Below are positions 50,201 through 59,749 of a stretch of DNA of 64,000 bases, one piece after another. The notes beneath the pieces were generated by a model. That model had not been told where the DNA came from and ran no database searches. It was given only the letters and a program-made list of their open reading frames with translations. Position numbers and translations under genes: made by a program. Position 1 is the first letter of the stretch; each line of letters opens with the position of its first letter. The stretch spans positions 68,735,561 through 68,799,560 of the forward strand of contig NC_088775.1 of the NCBI RefSeq assembly GCF_954871325.1, read 5' to 3'. Source of the stretch: Gordionus sp. m RMFG-2023. Lineage: Eukaryota; Nematomorpha; Gordioida; Chordodea; Parachordodidae.

Positions 50201-51836
50201 CTTTTTGTATACTCATTTCAATCTAAATCCCATCAAAACAAGATCATATTTACATCCATTCAAAAAAAATCCTTTGAAAAAAAAATATATGAATTATATC
50301 TATCAGTATATGTAAAGAGATTCAATTTTTGAAATATAGATTGACAAGCCTACAAAAAACAAATTATTATTTAATATCTAATATATTTTTTAAAATGAGT
50401 TTTAAAACCATATCTCGAATGTTGACATTAGCCCCATGTTTAATCAAGAGTTGGACCATAGGTAAGTGGCCCCATTGGGATGCCATATGCAAAGGGGATC
50501 TACTGAGCTTTGTTTTTGTATCGATGGTTATTCCAGCTTGAATTAACACTTCTGCAGTGGACACGTGACCATTTTGGGATGCAAGATGTAAAGGAGTAGT
50601 TCCAAACTGTGTTTATAAAAATTACTTTTTATAATTAAATGCATTTTAATTGTTAGAGAATTATTGTTAAAAAATTTACTATAAATAAACTGCATGATTT
50701 AAAGAAAATAAAATGTAGTCAGATAATATTTTCAAAAGGCTTGGTTTAGGTATATGGGTCTGCCTAGTGATGCAAAACCTCTCCATTTGAGTACAAGCTA
50801 GCTCAATATTTTAGGAAGAAAAATATTGCATAAGCATCATTATTTTGTCAATAGATGTTCAAACCTTTGTGTTATCCATCTATGAGCAAAATCTTCAGGT
50901 TTGTGAAATGTTTTCCTGGACAATAACTGAGTTAGTCATTTTTTAAAATTGGCTCAAATGAAGAGATTTAGCATCACAAGGCAACCAAGTCATGCACAAT
51001 ATATATTTTTTATAAAACCCAGGCAGATTGTTAAAAATAAATTTAAATTATATTAATCAGTTGGAATATTATACAATAGTCTTACTATTCATTTACTACT
51101 CATATTTAAAATTTTATGAAAATTTTTTGATCTGTAATTATTTTGCTTGCCTGGCTTGAATTTTTTAAATTTTATTTTAAATGATTTTGGTTGTATTTTG
51201 TATAATGTTTCTAAGATAAATTATGCCCAATATTTTTTTTATAAAACCCATGCTGATTTTTAAAAATAAATTTAAATTATATTAATCAATTGGAATATTA
51301 TATGATAGTTTTACTATTCATTTACTGTTCATATTTTCAATTTATCTATGAAACAATATACAAGATACAACCAAAATCATTTAAAATAAAAAAAATTAAA
51401 AGCCAGGCAAGCAAAATAATTACAGATCAAAAAATTTCCATTTGGATGCACCAACCTAAAAGAAAAATTGTAAATATGAGTAATGGATGTGAATGGATCT
51501 ATATAATTTTCCAAACAATTACTATATTATATTTATTATGCAGGTTTTTAAAATATTTTATGATTTGTTCTGGGACCAGGTAACAAGTGTAGGTTTATAT
51601 ATCTGATATACTGTTTTGTATCAAATTATACAATATAAATCAATTTTTAGAATAGGATATATTTTTTAGTTTTTTTTATAATTTTATAAAATTTTAAATA
51701 ATATCTCATTAGAAAAAATAGATATTACCCAATCAGTGGTAAATGGGGCACCATTGCACATTAAATGTTTGATATGGTCTGTTTCACCTCTTTGTGCAGC
51801 ATCTAACAATTGTTGCCCAAGTTCAATCAATGACAT
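32271..51836 (-). CDS. GABPB: GA-binding protein beta-like subunit (ankyrin-repeat transcription cofactor)
   Basis: Nuclear cofactor that pairs with the ETS protein GABPA (role known from the family). Exons on the minus strand: 51836-51729, 50606-50409, 38089-37925, 35391-34164, 32865-32564, 32375-32271. Phases agree throughout and the sum is 2106 nt (701 aa plus TAA). The start is fixed by MSLIELGQQLLDAAQRGE, which matches the N terminus of vertebrate GABPB (MSLVDLGKKLLEAARAGQ). Exon 1 ends CNGAPFTTDW, and exon 2 begins FGTTPLHLAS. The exon 2/3 junction falls in DM/LNMTPLHWA as in GABPB. The protein is longer than human GABPB1 (about 395 aa) because exon 4 is expanded. Least sure is the exon 4 donor (GTTATT); without that splice the protein would end at 34156. 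Confidence 0.92.
33036..33221. mobile_element. hAT-type MITE with 8-bp target duplication
   Basis: A 186-bp element with ends TTGTTAAACGGCTC (left) and the inverted GAGCCGTTTAACAA (right), flanked by perfect 8-bp duplications ATTGATAG at 33028-33035 and 33222-33229. Its interior carries TAAATGTCCAAACTTTTCTG and CTATGAGTAAAATCTCC, shared with copies near 4000 and 50850. It lies in GABPB intron 4. Confidence 0.78.
33378..33560 (+). mobile_element. tRNA-derived SINE
   Basis: The head resembles a tRNA gene: an A-box-like TGGCTCAGAGG at 33389-33399 and a B-box-like GGTTCGATTTT at 33440-33450, about 40 bp apart. The anticodon region is too degenerate to fold as a tRNA. A tail segment with GAAATCAACCTAGTCGTGAA follows. 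It lies in GABPB intron 4, antisense to the gene. Family unknown to me. Confidence 0.6.
33712..33894. mobile_element. Diverged MITE with TAGTGTTG-type end
   Basis: The left edge TAGTGTTGTCAAAAATCTC and the right edge, read inward, TATTGTTAAACCTCG are similar to the termini of the neighbouring MITE. The interior has inverted blocks containing GATTTTAGCC and GGCTAAAATC. Target duplication not seen. Confidence 0.45.
36525..36660. promoter_or_regulatory. Possible internal promoter patch in GABPB intron 3
   Basis: A locally GC-richer stretch contains CAATGGCGGTCGG, GAATCGCGCCAAC and AATATGGCGGCAG within about 85 bp. ATGGCGGC is the core of YY1-type sites common at animal start sites, and CGCGCCAA resembles an E2F site. 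No coding exon follows closely, so this is only a suggestion. Confidence 0.2.
37622..37897. repeat. Two-copy ~138-bp tandem duplication next to exon 3 donor
   Basis: The segment beginning AGGCTTAAAACTCGAGGCAA and ending near ATATATACAA occurs twice in direct orientation, with small insertions and deletions. The second copy ends 28 bp from the GABPB exon 3 donor. Confidence 0.88.
38342..41250 (-). mobile_element. BED-type hAT transposon nested in the left terminal repeat
   Basis: The ends are CAGGGATGCGAACCCGA (left) and, read inward from the right, CAGGGATTCGAACCCGA. Perfect 8-bp duplications GTCAAAAG occur at 38334-38341 and 41251-41258. Host sequence resumes exactly across the insertion, matching the undisturbed right-hand terminal repeat near 44670. 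Both ends carry many GGTTCGG/GGGTTCGG subterminal motifs. At 2909 bp, with most of its transposase still readable, it looks young. Confidence 0.95.
38610..40616 (-). pseudogene. hAT transposase with BED zinc finger, nearly whole
   Basis: On the minus strand, in order: BED finger (CSYCKVKMSGNHLSNLERHL, then ERNH) at 40616-40440; DDE core with TITSDNGCNFLRA near 39920; IRCAAHTLQLALQDAI near 39730-39680; RWHSTHDMLERLILLKP near 39560; LDPRYK near 39230; and the dimerisation motif VSVERSFSHLKFILSPHR at 38730-38675. Two short introns are likely: about 39124-39226, and a very short one of about 42 bp at 38731-38772 between VPATQ and VSVER. I see a stop near 39784 and one frame change near 40085-40110, so it is recently inactivated rather than ancient. 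Confidence 0.88.
41844..44167 (+). pseudogene. DDE-like transposase of the 38191-44819 element, two frame changes
   Basis: A frame of 595 codons (41844-43631) is followed by frames at about 43600-43884 and 43865-44167, so two frame changes split it. The N-terminal part has a Cys cluster ending CDKCRKRL. The catalytic region shows CDFSENYSF (residue ~449), YYFSDGSAAQYKNRKNF (~530) and WHFFSTAHGKSACDGIGG (~565). I have the impression of this last block from uncharacterised invertebrate proteins. The C-terminal part reads RGYVTCVYDNDWWLGFVQEV, then a HPKGP segment, a Tudor/chromo-like module. Candidate catalytic acidic residues are the Asp of CDFSEN and the Asp of SDGSA. The third is unassigned. 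Confidence 0.85.
44850..45015. repeat. GGCTAAGCC-type minisatellite in fold-back terminus
   Basis: Repeats built from AATCGGCTAAGCCTAATTAG and AAGCCTAAAA fill the first 170 bp of the left end. A shorter inverted version lies near 48275-48350. Confidence 0.85.
45479..46336. repeat. ~118-bp tandem array, left arm, about 8 units
   Basis: Each unit carries the palindrome TGACAATTGTCA, then TAATCGTTATTTTTAAAG, TTTTTTGACGAAAATATG and AATTTAGTGAAGATGTACCA. Palindromes begin near 45479, 45599, 45709, 45828, 45946, 46065, 46184 and 46303. Unit lengths are 110-120 bp. Open frames inside the array are by-products of repetition. Confidence 0.92.
46351..47800. repeat. ~118-bp tandem array, right arm, about 13 units (inverted)
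   Basis: The same unit in opposite orientation, with about 13 occurrences of the ACAATTGT palindrome or mutated forms (for example ACAAATGT near 46611 and ACAATGTC near 46850 and 47315). Groups of adjacent units share changes such as TTTTCTTC for TTTTCGTC, indicating recent local duplication within this arm. Confidence 0.9.
48379..50408 (-). other. Rest of GABPB intron 2
   Basis: AT-rich sequence of 2.0 kb between the fold-back element and exon 2. A CAGTGGCGACCATATTT stretch at 48592 resembles hAT termini, but no partner end is found. No gene seen. Confidence 0.5.
50763..50985. mobile_element. hAT-like MITE in GABPB intron 1
   Basis: Ends TAGTGATGCAAAACCTCTC (left) and, read inward, TTGTGATGCTAAATCTCTTC (right) are inverted copies. 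The interior has CTCAATATTTTAGGAAG, GATGTTCAAACCTTTGTG and CTATGAGCAAAATCTTC, shared with the copies near 4000 and 33100. No clean target duplication. Confidence 0.65.
51010..51445. repeat. Mixed direct and inverted repeat in GABPB intron 1
   Basis: A block of about 85 bp containing TTAAATTATATTAATCA and TTGGAATATTATA occurs in direct orientation at about 51024 and 51256. A second block containing GCTTGCCTGGCTT at about 51144-51160 reappears inverted at about 51398-51415 (GCCAGGCAAGC). This suggests an incomplete local inversion-duplication. Confidence 0.8.
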
Positions 51837-52209
51837 CCTTTACAAAATGGTTTACACTCTGATTACATTCTTATATTATAAATTATGGAAATGAGAACAA
51901 TCTTTAAAAATTAGGCAATTTTTTTATGAATATATCTCAGCAAAATAATTAGAATTGCACAAATTCATACAAAATAAATTAAATTCTTTTGAATTTTTTT
52001 TTTAGATATATTACAAAAAAATATCATTAATTATATAAAGGTATAAAGGGAATAAAATTCTAAATATGCATATTACAAATATTTTTATAGTATATTTAGA
52101 TAAAAATTTAATGTACTATAAGAAAATTAAACAATCTTAATTAAGTAATAGCCATTATTATATTTTCTTATAGATTTTATAATAAAATCATTTCTTTGTA
52201 AACCACGTT

Positions 52210-52245
52210 TTTCTAAGCCGCCATTTTAAGCGGAAAAGGAAATAA
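52210..52245 (-). promoter_or_regulatory. Candidate GABPB promoter: YY1-like and ETS-like sites
   Basis: On the minus strand, AAAATGGCGGC (52217-52227) matches the YY1 core often found at animal transcription starts. Next to it on the plus strand lies AAGCGGAAAAGGAA, with two GGAA ETS cores. The cluster is about 380 bp upstream of the GABPB ATG, in otherwise very AT-rich sequence. The GABP complex itself binds GGAA sites, so self-regulation is conceivable but unproven. Confidence 0.35.
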
Positions 52246-53149
52246 TTTTAATATATTATATAATATAAAATATAATTAAATGTTATAATCATAATAACAG
52301 TATAAAATTTACATTTAGCCAGATAATAATGAAATGATTGATATTACTTTATATATTTTTTATCCCAAAATCCAATATTTTAAACCAATATGGCGTAAAT
52401 TTTAATTTAGGGAGTTATCATCTGTTTTTAAATATTTAAATTTAAAATTTTCGCAAATATTATATGTATATGTAAATATTGCATAATTATGTTAAAATTA
52501 TAAAAATAATTTTATATTACAAAATTAGTGATAAGTATTTTAAGAATCAAATTAGCAAACAATTTATAAAAAAATAAAATTAATTTATATTAATAATAAA
52601 TACATTAATTTTATTAGGTACTATAGCAAAAATAATAATTAATACGTATAAAAAACAAAGTTGCCATATCTCATCTGGATGATTTTCGAGATCTTATACA
52701 TTTTTATATCTCTCGCGTTTTATCTCTTTTCAAGTATTTTTTTTATAAATAAAAAACCTTCTGTATTTCAAAATTAATCTCATTTTTTTTCTGCTAAAAC
52801 CTTAAAGTTTAGAGTTGTTTGAACAAAAATAAATTTGTTCTCATTAAACAAAATTTGTTAATAAAATTCAAAATCAAAGCCTTTAATTTACAAATTCATT
52901 TTAAAATATGAACACGCGACGTTTTATTATTATCTAAAAAATTCCATATTTCATCAAAAATTCAAACTTCTTTATTATAAAATTTGTTCAATATATATAT
53001 ATTATAAATTTTACATCCTAATATGATATATTAGCCCAATCAAATGTTTAAATAAAATTTTTAAAGTAAAATAAAATTCAAGTATAACTTTAGGATATTA
53101 AAAATTTTAAACAAAATATTTAAATTTTTTTTTTAATATGATAAAACGG

Positions 53150-53390
53150 AGGGCCTCCTTTGATCGTATTATTTTGATCGTAAAATGGTCCATTTTGTCC
53201 ATTTTAGGTCAAAATGGACGATTTTTTCAATTTATAGGTTAGGGTTAGGTTAGGTTAGGGTTATAAATGATTTTAATTTACCGCGATTAAATAGACCAAT
53301 CAGAAAAAAATGGACAAAATTTACGATCAAATGACTTTACGATCAAATGACTTTACGATCAAATGACTTTACGATCAAAGTTAGGCAAAT
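53150..53390. repeat. Palindromic MITE-like repeat with TTAGG-type core and 16-bp tandem motif
   Basis: The left part has TTTGATCGTA and TGATCGTAAAATGG; the right part has the inverted ATGGACAAAATTTACGATC followed by three tandem units of TGACTTTACGATCAAA. The centre carries about 27 bp of GGTTAGGG/GGTTAGG repeats. The arms form an inverted repeat, so a MITE is more likely than a telomere relic. Confidence 0.6.
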
Positions 53391-53534
53391 CGATAAAACT
53401 TTATTAAAAACAAATTTTTACAAATTTTACAAATTATAATTAAAAATATATATATTAAAAATGAATTAAAAAATATATATGTATAAAAGAGAAATGAGAT
53501 AAAAAAAAAATTTAAAAGCCCTAGAGAAGAGTGA

Positions 53535-53730
53535 ATGCTTAAAAAATTTGGCCGGCAGATTTCCAGGGAAATCTCTGACGAAGGTAAAATCCTTCATTAA
53601 GGTCCCCTGAGATCTACCTCATTTTTTTCCTATAGTTTTGATGAAATTGAGAGCATCATTTCCGAACATGCCTAGGGTATTGGTAACGATTGGGATAAAC
53701 ACGGTGTTGATGAGGCAAGCATATTTGTTT
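53535..53730 (-). pseudogene. Possible LINE scrap (post-RT region)
   Basis: On the minus strand an open stretch reads ACLINTVFIPIVTNTLGMFG, then NDALNFIKTIGKK and a stop. The PIVTNTLG part resembles the PVVIGALG-type segment downstream of the reverse transcriptase in some non-LTR elements. The piece is less AT-rich than its surroundings. Too short for a firm family call. Confidence 0.35.
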
Positions 53731-54335
53731 TTTTTAGGATTTTGAATTATTAAAAAAATTAACAAAAAAATTATCAAACTTAGTACAAGTTATATAATAG
53801 AAATATTAATAAATTAAAATATTGTTTAATTTATATAAGGTCATTAGATAGTATTTATAAATTACATTTCTCGTGGCGCGATTACGATCGTGATTTAAAA
53901 GTTGATCGATTTTTAAAATCTGTTTAAGAGATCAATTTTTATTTATTAAAATCATTATTTCATAGATTATTATTATGAATTGCATTAAAAATAAAATTAA
54001 TATTAATAAATAAAAATTGATCTCATAAATAGATTTTTTAAATCGATCAGCTGTTAAATCTTGATTGCAATCGCGCCAATATGAATTCAAGGTTAGGCTA
54101 TTGTTACTTTCCACTATGGTTGCATTTAAAAAAATTCTAAAATCTGACGAATGACTGCTGAGTAGAAAGTATTGTATATTTATTTTTAAGAAATGATCTC
54201 TAATTCTCTCTTGACCGTTAGTTCTCTAATAAATGATATTATAGTTTAAATAGATATTATCTAGTTCCAAATCTACTACCGATATAATTTAGTAGTTTAT
54301 TATAATGTTATTTTATTTTTCATTCGTTGTGTAAG

Positions 54336-56609
54336 CAGGAGCGGACTGGCCATATAACCAGGTGGCCATTTTGCCCCCGAGGCCGCGAGAAAATGTTGAT
54401 TTTTGAGGCCGATCAGAAGAAAATATCAAAAAAGAGGCCGATTAGAAAAAAAAATATTATTATGTTCACATTATTTTCTCTTATCATTTATTTATTTTTA
54501 TTGATATCTCTATGATTTTAATATTACATTCCTTGACAATTGTCATGTCGTTTACTATAATTTAATTCATAAAATACCAGTAACGTCGCTTGACGATATA
54601 CATCATTACCACGTTCTTTCCTTTGTTTTTTTCAAATGAAGTAAAAATGCTTCCGTTTGAGTAGAGTGAAAGCTAAATTTTAATTCATTACATTACATTT
54701 TTATACATTGATTTATTGTAGAAATAATATATCCAACATTTCTTGTTCTTAATTCATTGAAATCAAATAAAATCCAGGTAGGTGAATTAGATAAAAGGAT
54801 GGATGCTTGGGTGAAACAAAATAATTCATCTGGCCAAAATAAGTTGAGAAAGCTACAAAAAATAAGTTAGATAAGGTGGTGGGCACGTGAAAAAGCTCTT
54901 AGAGGATATATGGTAAATAGAGCTTGCTCCCAATAACGATAAATGCACTTCAATTTATAATAGATAATAAATCATTTGAAACAAAAACTTGATAATTTAT
55001 GTAAATTCAAGACTCTAAGTACAGCTATAATATATTTGGATATTTTTTAAATAATTGGGCCACTGTCATATCTTCAAACTAAAAAATTGGGTACTTTGTC
55101 TGCATGGAAATGATAGAAGATGCTAAGTCTTCTGTATCATCGATTATTACATCGATTCAAAATAAAGCAATAAAATGGCTTCTAATTTAAATGAAACACT
55201 TTAATATTTAAAGCTCCCGGAGAGTATCAAGGTACAGGATGCTCGGCCAAAAAACCGAATAGGACGAGCGAAGAGAATATATAATGACAAATGCCAAGAT
55301 AAACGTTTTCAAGAATCGATTGATCTTTATAGGTTCGGAGTATTTCGTCCTATAATTGATCAAATTACAAACAGCTTGTCGAAACGGCTCTCCGCGAATT
55401 GAGAGCTTATTTTGAATGTGCAATATTTGCATCCTAGACATTTTGATGAAATAAATAGTAAAGATATATATATATTGAGTGTTAAATTATGTAACGAATA
55501 ATGATCATTTGCCAGTTTATTCAAAGATTTGGTAGCAGAATTAAATGAAACAGACGATGATCATATGTACAAGTGAGGAGTAAAATGAAAAAGATGGAAT
55601 ATTACAATATGATAATAACTCAGAGTGTGATAATAAATGTAACAAGTGTTTAATATGCGTGTATGAAATTTTTAAAAGATGCAATATGCATACAAGTGAC
55701 ACTAGTTTATTTTTGGCATATGAATACATTTTAACTTTGTAATTTATGTAGGTTAATTGCGAGAAAACATTTAGTAAATTAAAAATTATAAAAACAAGCT
55801 GAGAGCTAATATTAATTGAGAATGACTTTTTAAATTTGTTTAACTTAAATTGTTTTTATTTTAAACATGTTAGCCTTTAACTATGTATTTCGTTTAAATT
55901 GTGTTTTTTATAATACACATATATATATACCTTATTTTATATTAATTTTTAGTATCATTTTTAGTTTTAAATAAAATATATAATAAATAAAACATTTTTT
56001 CTTGTCCATACAACACCACCTTTATTGATATATAACAGCTAATATTGACCAAGAAAAATTAGAAGCGTTTAATGATGTCAGTTGAATGAGAAACATTAGC
56101 GCAGATTGAACTAGAAGATATTCTTGTATATTGGCGCAAAGGTTCAAAGTTAATGAGAGATTTATTAACGTAAAAATTATATATTTCCTTAATTCTTATA
56201 TTTGAATTTTATTCATATCTATTTACAATATGATCGGTGCCTGATTTTATAAGTGCAGCAATTTTATACGCTGTAATATTGTATAACTGCAATAATTTCA
56301 TATGTGTAATTAATTGATTTAATATATTGAGTATGTATTTTTTTTATATTTAACATGTGATGTATGATTTGATTTTATAGTGCAATATCGTTATAAATCT
56401 AAAATATATATATGCAATGAATATTATTTTATATTGGTAGTGAATATGGTTTTAGATGTGCATTTTTTAAAATTAAAATATATGATTATTGTATAATACT
56501 ATTCTTTTTTTTACTAATAATGTAAATCTTTTGAACTTATTTTCAAAAATAAGAAGTAATAAAAATCATGTAAATCGAACAAGGCCGTAGCGTCGCCAGT
56601 CCGCCCCTG
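54336..56609 (+). mobile_element. hAT-type element with TGTGTAAG target duplication, degenerate ZMYM1-like transposase
   Basis: The ends are CAGGAGCGGACTGGC (left) and, read inward, CAGGGGCGGACTGGC (right), with perfect 8-bp duplications TGTGTAAG at 54328-54335 and 56610-56617. On the plus strand, broken coding traces are visible: DKRMDAWVKQNNSS near 54797 and RFQESIDLYRFGVFRPIIDQ near 55303-55362, resembling hAT proteins of the zinc-finger-MYM/TTF type. Multiple stops interrupt the frame. Confidence 0.88.
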
Positions 56610-56739
56610 TGTGTAAGAGTATAATTCATCATGACTAGAGACTTATAGGCCCATATAAAGGTAGGTAAAGGGATCTTTATAGGCCCAAATAAAGGCAGAT
56701 AAAGGGATAGGAAAAATTTTTCCGATTGCATAGGGAAAT

Positions 56740-56850
56740 TAAAATATAAAGTAGGATAACCTATTACGCCATTATATAACTTTAATATAAAGTAGGATAA
56801 CCTATTATACCTATATGAAAAGTAGGATAACCTATTACGCCATTATATGT
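56740..56850. repeat. Minisatellite, three units of AAAGTAGGATAACCTATTA
   Basis: Three copies of AAAGTAGGATAACCTATTA with variable spacers (CGCCATTATA or TACCTATATG). A shorter direct repeat, TATAGGCCCAWATAAAGG, precedes it at 56647-56695. Confidence 0.8.
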
Positions 56851-57529
56851 CTTTTAATGATTATATAATATTTATTAAATAATTATAAATCTAAACAGAA
56901 AATTCAACTAGTTAAATAATAGCTATTTTGTAACGTCTTATACTGATTACATAATATTTACTAAATTTATAAAATTCCTCAATATCTAAACGGAAAAATT
57001 TAACTAATAAATTAACTATTTTGTATTTGGAAGAAATAGTATTTCTCTCTTTTCCTTCTTACCTTTAATCCTATACACACTTATAACTATAAGTCACTCT
57101 AATACTATAATTGGATAGGATGTAGTTCCACTCATTATGATAAAATACATCTGAGTTACAAGGTTTGTTGGTATTCTTGAGTAAAAAAATCGCCATAATT
57201 TTATGGAGGGATGGCCTCCACATAATTCACATTCGCTCACTTTGGGCAGCTCTATGACCAAGTGCTAGATAAGATAAGATGATTTTATAAAGAACGCATG
57301 TTGTTTTTATTCACCATTACCAGTATTTATTTATTCTAAAAAAAAAAATTTTTATTTATGTAAATAAATTTTTGATAAATAAATTTTTGATAATATTTTT
57401 TTAATAATTTATTAATTATTACTTTTTTTTTATACCATGGTAGAAATCAATCGTAAATAAATATATATTTTTTAAGCTAAATATTTTTTTTACTTATTAA
57501 ATTTTCTTTTTTTAGATTCAATATGGTAT

Positions 57530-58325
57530 TATGCCCTGCTATAATAGTAGACCCTTCTGGAATTTATGATAAATTATTCAATCTAATTTTCATCATATAT
57601 ATTTAATACACTAAAAATATAGATAGCAACAGCACAAGAATTTCATAACCCCCCCCCCCCCATCGCAAATTTCACGGGCTAAAAAAATCTTACTCCACTT
57701 AAAAAAACAACTCAAAACTTAGATGAATAGATTATATCCTATTTTTTTTATACTTTATGCACTACAATATACTGGATAAATTTAGACTCTTCATTATATT
57801 TACCGAGAGCGCGTAGTTTAGTCAAAAAAATATGTGTTTTTTCAAAAGCCTACTAAGTTATAAATATTTTTAAAATTTAATATTAACATTTTCTGAATTC
57901 TTTTAATGAGCTATATAAGATTCTGCGTTCATTTTTTATTAATAGTGTATATGAGGACGCGTATTTTATTCATTTAAAAAATTACTTTCTAAATTATCTT
58001 ATAAATCTTAACATGATTCTATATTAATATTATTTAAATAACTTTTTTGATAGGGAGCGCGTAGTTTCTGAGGACTCGCGTCATGCCCTTAGACCCTGCT
58101 AGAATTAACTTAGAACTAGACCCTTCTAGAATTTATGATAAATTGTTCAATCTAACTTTAATCATATATATTTAGTGTACATTAAAAATAAAGATAAAAG
58201 CACAAGAATTCCTTATAAATGACCTAAAAAAACAACTCAAAACTTAGACAAAAAGATTATATCCTGATTCTTTTTATAATTACAATAAACTGGATAAATT
58301 TAGACTCTTTTTAAGTAAATATTTT
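57530..58325. repeat. Direct duplication of ~250 bp with poly-C tract
   Basis: The segment beginning near 57530 (TAGACCCTTCTGGAATTTAT, later GCACAAGAATTTC) reappears near 58085-58325 (TAGACCCTTCTAGAATTTAT, later GCACAAGAATTCC), followed in both by AACAACTCAAAACTTAGA and GATTATATCCT. A 13-base C run (57649-57661) is present only in the first copy. Confidence 0.8.
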
Positions 58326-58626
58326 TTTTTCATAAAATTTATCTTAAATATGATTACACTATTTAAATTTATTACTATAATAAAAATATTTTACAATTAT
58401 AATTTTGAAAATAATTTGTGATGACAAGGTTTTAGGTAATTATAATAGATCCTCTATGGGTTTTTGATACAGATTCTCTTTGGATAATTGTAGTAGATTA
58501 TGTTGGTTCGTGACATCCTAGATTATGTAAAGATCATTATCTATTTCTTTGTTTAAAGCCCTTTTTTGTTAAAAATAGTCAGTTGCATTTTCTATTTATT
58601 TTTTGAGGCATTTGTAAAGTTTTAAC

Positions 58627-59433
58627 CAGGGATCTAAACCGAAACCTGAACCGAACCGTTAAATCGCTAAAAACAGCTATTTTTATCGAACCTAAACCGA
58701 ACCTAAACCACTAAAAAATTCTAGCCGAACCTTAACCGAATTGCTAAAATGCCTCTGAACCGGTTCGAGTCTCATAATTTTATGCTTATAAAATAATGTG
58801 TAAGTTATTATGTAGTATATTGCAAAAATTTTAATTATATTCAAATTGTTTAAAATTATTATCAATCACATTTGATAGATAAACGTCAGTCATAATTTTT
58901 ATAAACTTTAGTATATTGCCATTTTACAACATTTTTTAATATTTTAAGCTTATAAATTATAATGCCTAGAAAAAAATTAAATCTAATATATAAATTATTT
59001 ACATATAGCATTATAAATGACACATCAATTCTGATATCATACTGGCAATGCCAGCTACCCAAGTTAGTGTGGAAAGATGTTTTTCAACAATTAAATTTAT
59101 ATTATCTCCTTATAGATGTAATTTGAGTGAGATGAATTTTGAAAATATATTAATTGTGCGGCTTAATAAAAAAAATTTAAGTAATTGTTCATATTAAAAT
59201 TAATAATTGATATATTTATTTGTTATAAAATTAAATATTATTTTATAATATGCAATTAATAAAAATAAAGGTTTTTATTTTAATTATGAAATAAAAAAAA
59301 TTTTCCTCATACATAATCCAAATGTAGGTTTGAATACAAAAGTGTTCAAACCGGTTTTTAGAAGTTCGAACCGAACCGATATTTTTATCCGAACCTGAAC
59401 CTGAACCGATATTTGTTTTGGTTTGGATCCCTG
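58627..59433 (+). mobile_element. Short hAT element with GTTTTAAC target duplication, C-terminal transposase exon retained
   Basis: The ends are CAGGGATCTAAACCGAAAC (left) and, read inward, CAGGGATCCAAACCAAAAC (right), with perfect 8-bp duplications GTTTTAAC at 58619-58626 and 59434-59441. Both ends hold repeated CCGAACC motifs. On the plus strand at about 59044-59197 an uninterrupted stretch, MPATQVSVERCFSTIKFIL then SPYRCNLSEMNFENILIVRL, is the hAT dimerisation domain and ends at TAA. The rest of the transposase has been deleted. Confidence 0.92.
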
Positions 59434-59524
59434 GTTTTAACTAATTCTAAGCAATTAGAACATGAAGGTAAACTATTAATATTTTCCTTGTTTTTCAATA
59501 TATATCCTTTATTTTTCTTTTCAG

Positions 59525-59585
59525 GTATTGTAAGTTACAAACCTGTTCATATGTTTCCCTTTATTCCTGAGAGCATAACATCATA
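59525..59585 (+). CDS. Possible terminal exon, unidentified
   Basis: A strong acceptor (TTTTTCTTTTCAG) is followed by a short open stretch IVSYKPVHMFPFIPESITS and a TAA. No upstream donor partner is found, partly because a hAT element sits 90 bp upstream. Could be chance. Confidence 0.2.
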
Positions 59586-59644
59586 AGATCAATTGGTAGC
59601 TCCTTAATAATGAAAATTGAAATGGTTGGAGCCACGATCATTGG

Positions 59645-59749
59645 CTATTCAACCATCGGAGAGGATGGGGGAGGATCGACGACGTTTGATGGTTCGGGAT
59701 TGTCGGAGATTGGAACTGGGGGATCAGACTTAGCGGGCATTTTGGTCAT
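59645..59749 (-). CDS. Possible short first exon, Pro-rich, unidentified
   Basis: In a markedly GC-richer island the minus strand reads MTKMPAKSDPPVPISDNPEP followed by SNVVDPPPSSPMVE and a TAG. A donor ATG/GTTGAA just before the stop is possible. The plus strand is also open through the island (Gly-rich), but the minus-strand product looks more like a disordered protein start. No further exon was found, so this is tentative. Confidence 0.25.
   Translation of the reverse strand: MTKMPAKSDPPVPISDNPEPSNVVDPPPSSPMVE

Larger units (their letters stand above)
37925..51836 (-). other. GABPB: Ankyrin-repeat part of GABPB (exons 1-3)
   Basis: Exons of 36, 66 and 55 codons encode four ankyrin repeats plus a capping repeat. 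Consensus pieces visible: TPLHLASQNGHVSTAEVLIQ, SPLHMASQWGHLPMVQLLIK, TPLHWAVESGELDIVELLLK, and the capping repeat TPMDIAILNYRDDMITILK, which mirrors TAFDISIDNGNEDLAEILQ of vertebrate GABPB. In the family these repeats bind the ETS domain/C terminus of GABPA. Conservation is high enough to make orthology, not just an ankyrin protein, the best reading. Confidence 0.95.
51837..54335. other. Upstream flank of GABPB
   Basis: AT-rich region with a candidate promoter (52210-52245), a small palindromic repeat (53150-53390) and a LINE-like scrap (53535-53730). No other gene seen. Confidence 0.5.

Noticed and set aside
53220-53260. Interstitial telomere
   Set aside because: Only about 27 bp of mixed TTAGG/TTAGGG units, enclosed in a palindromic repeat.
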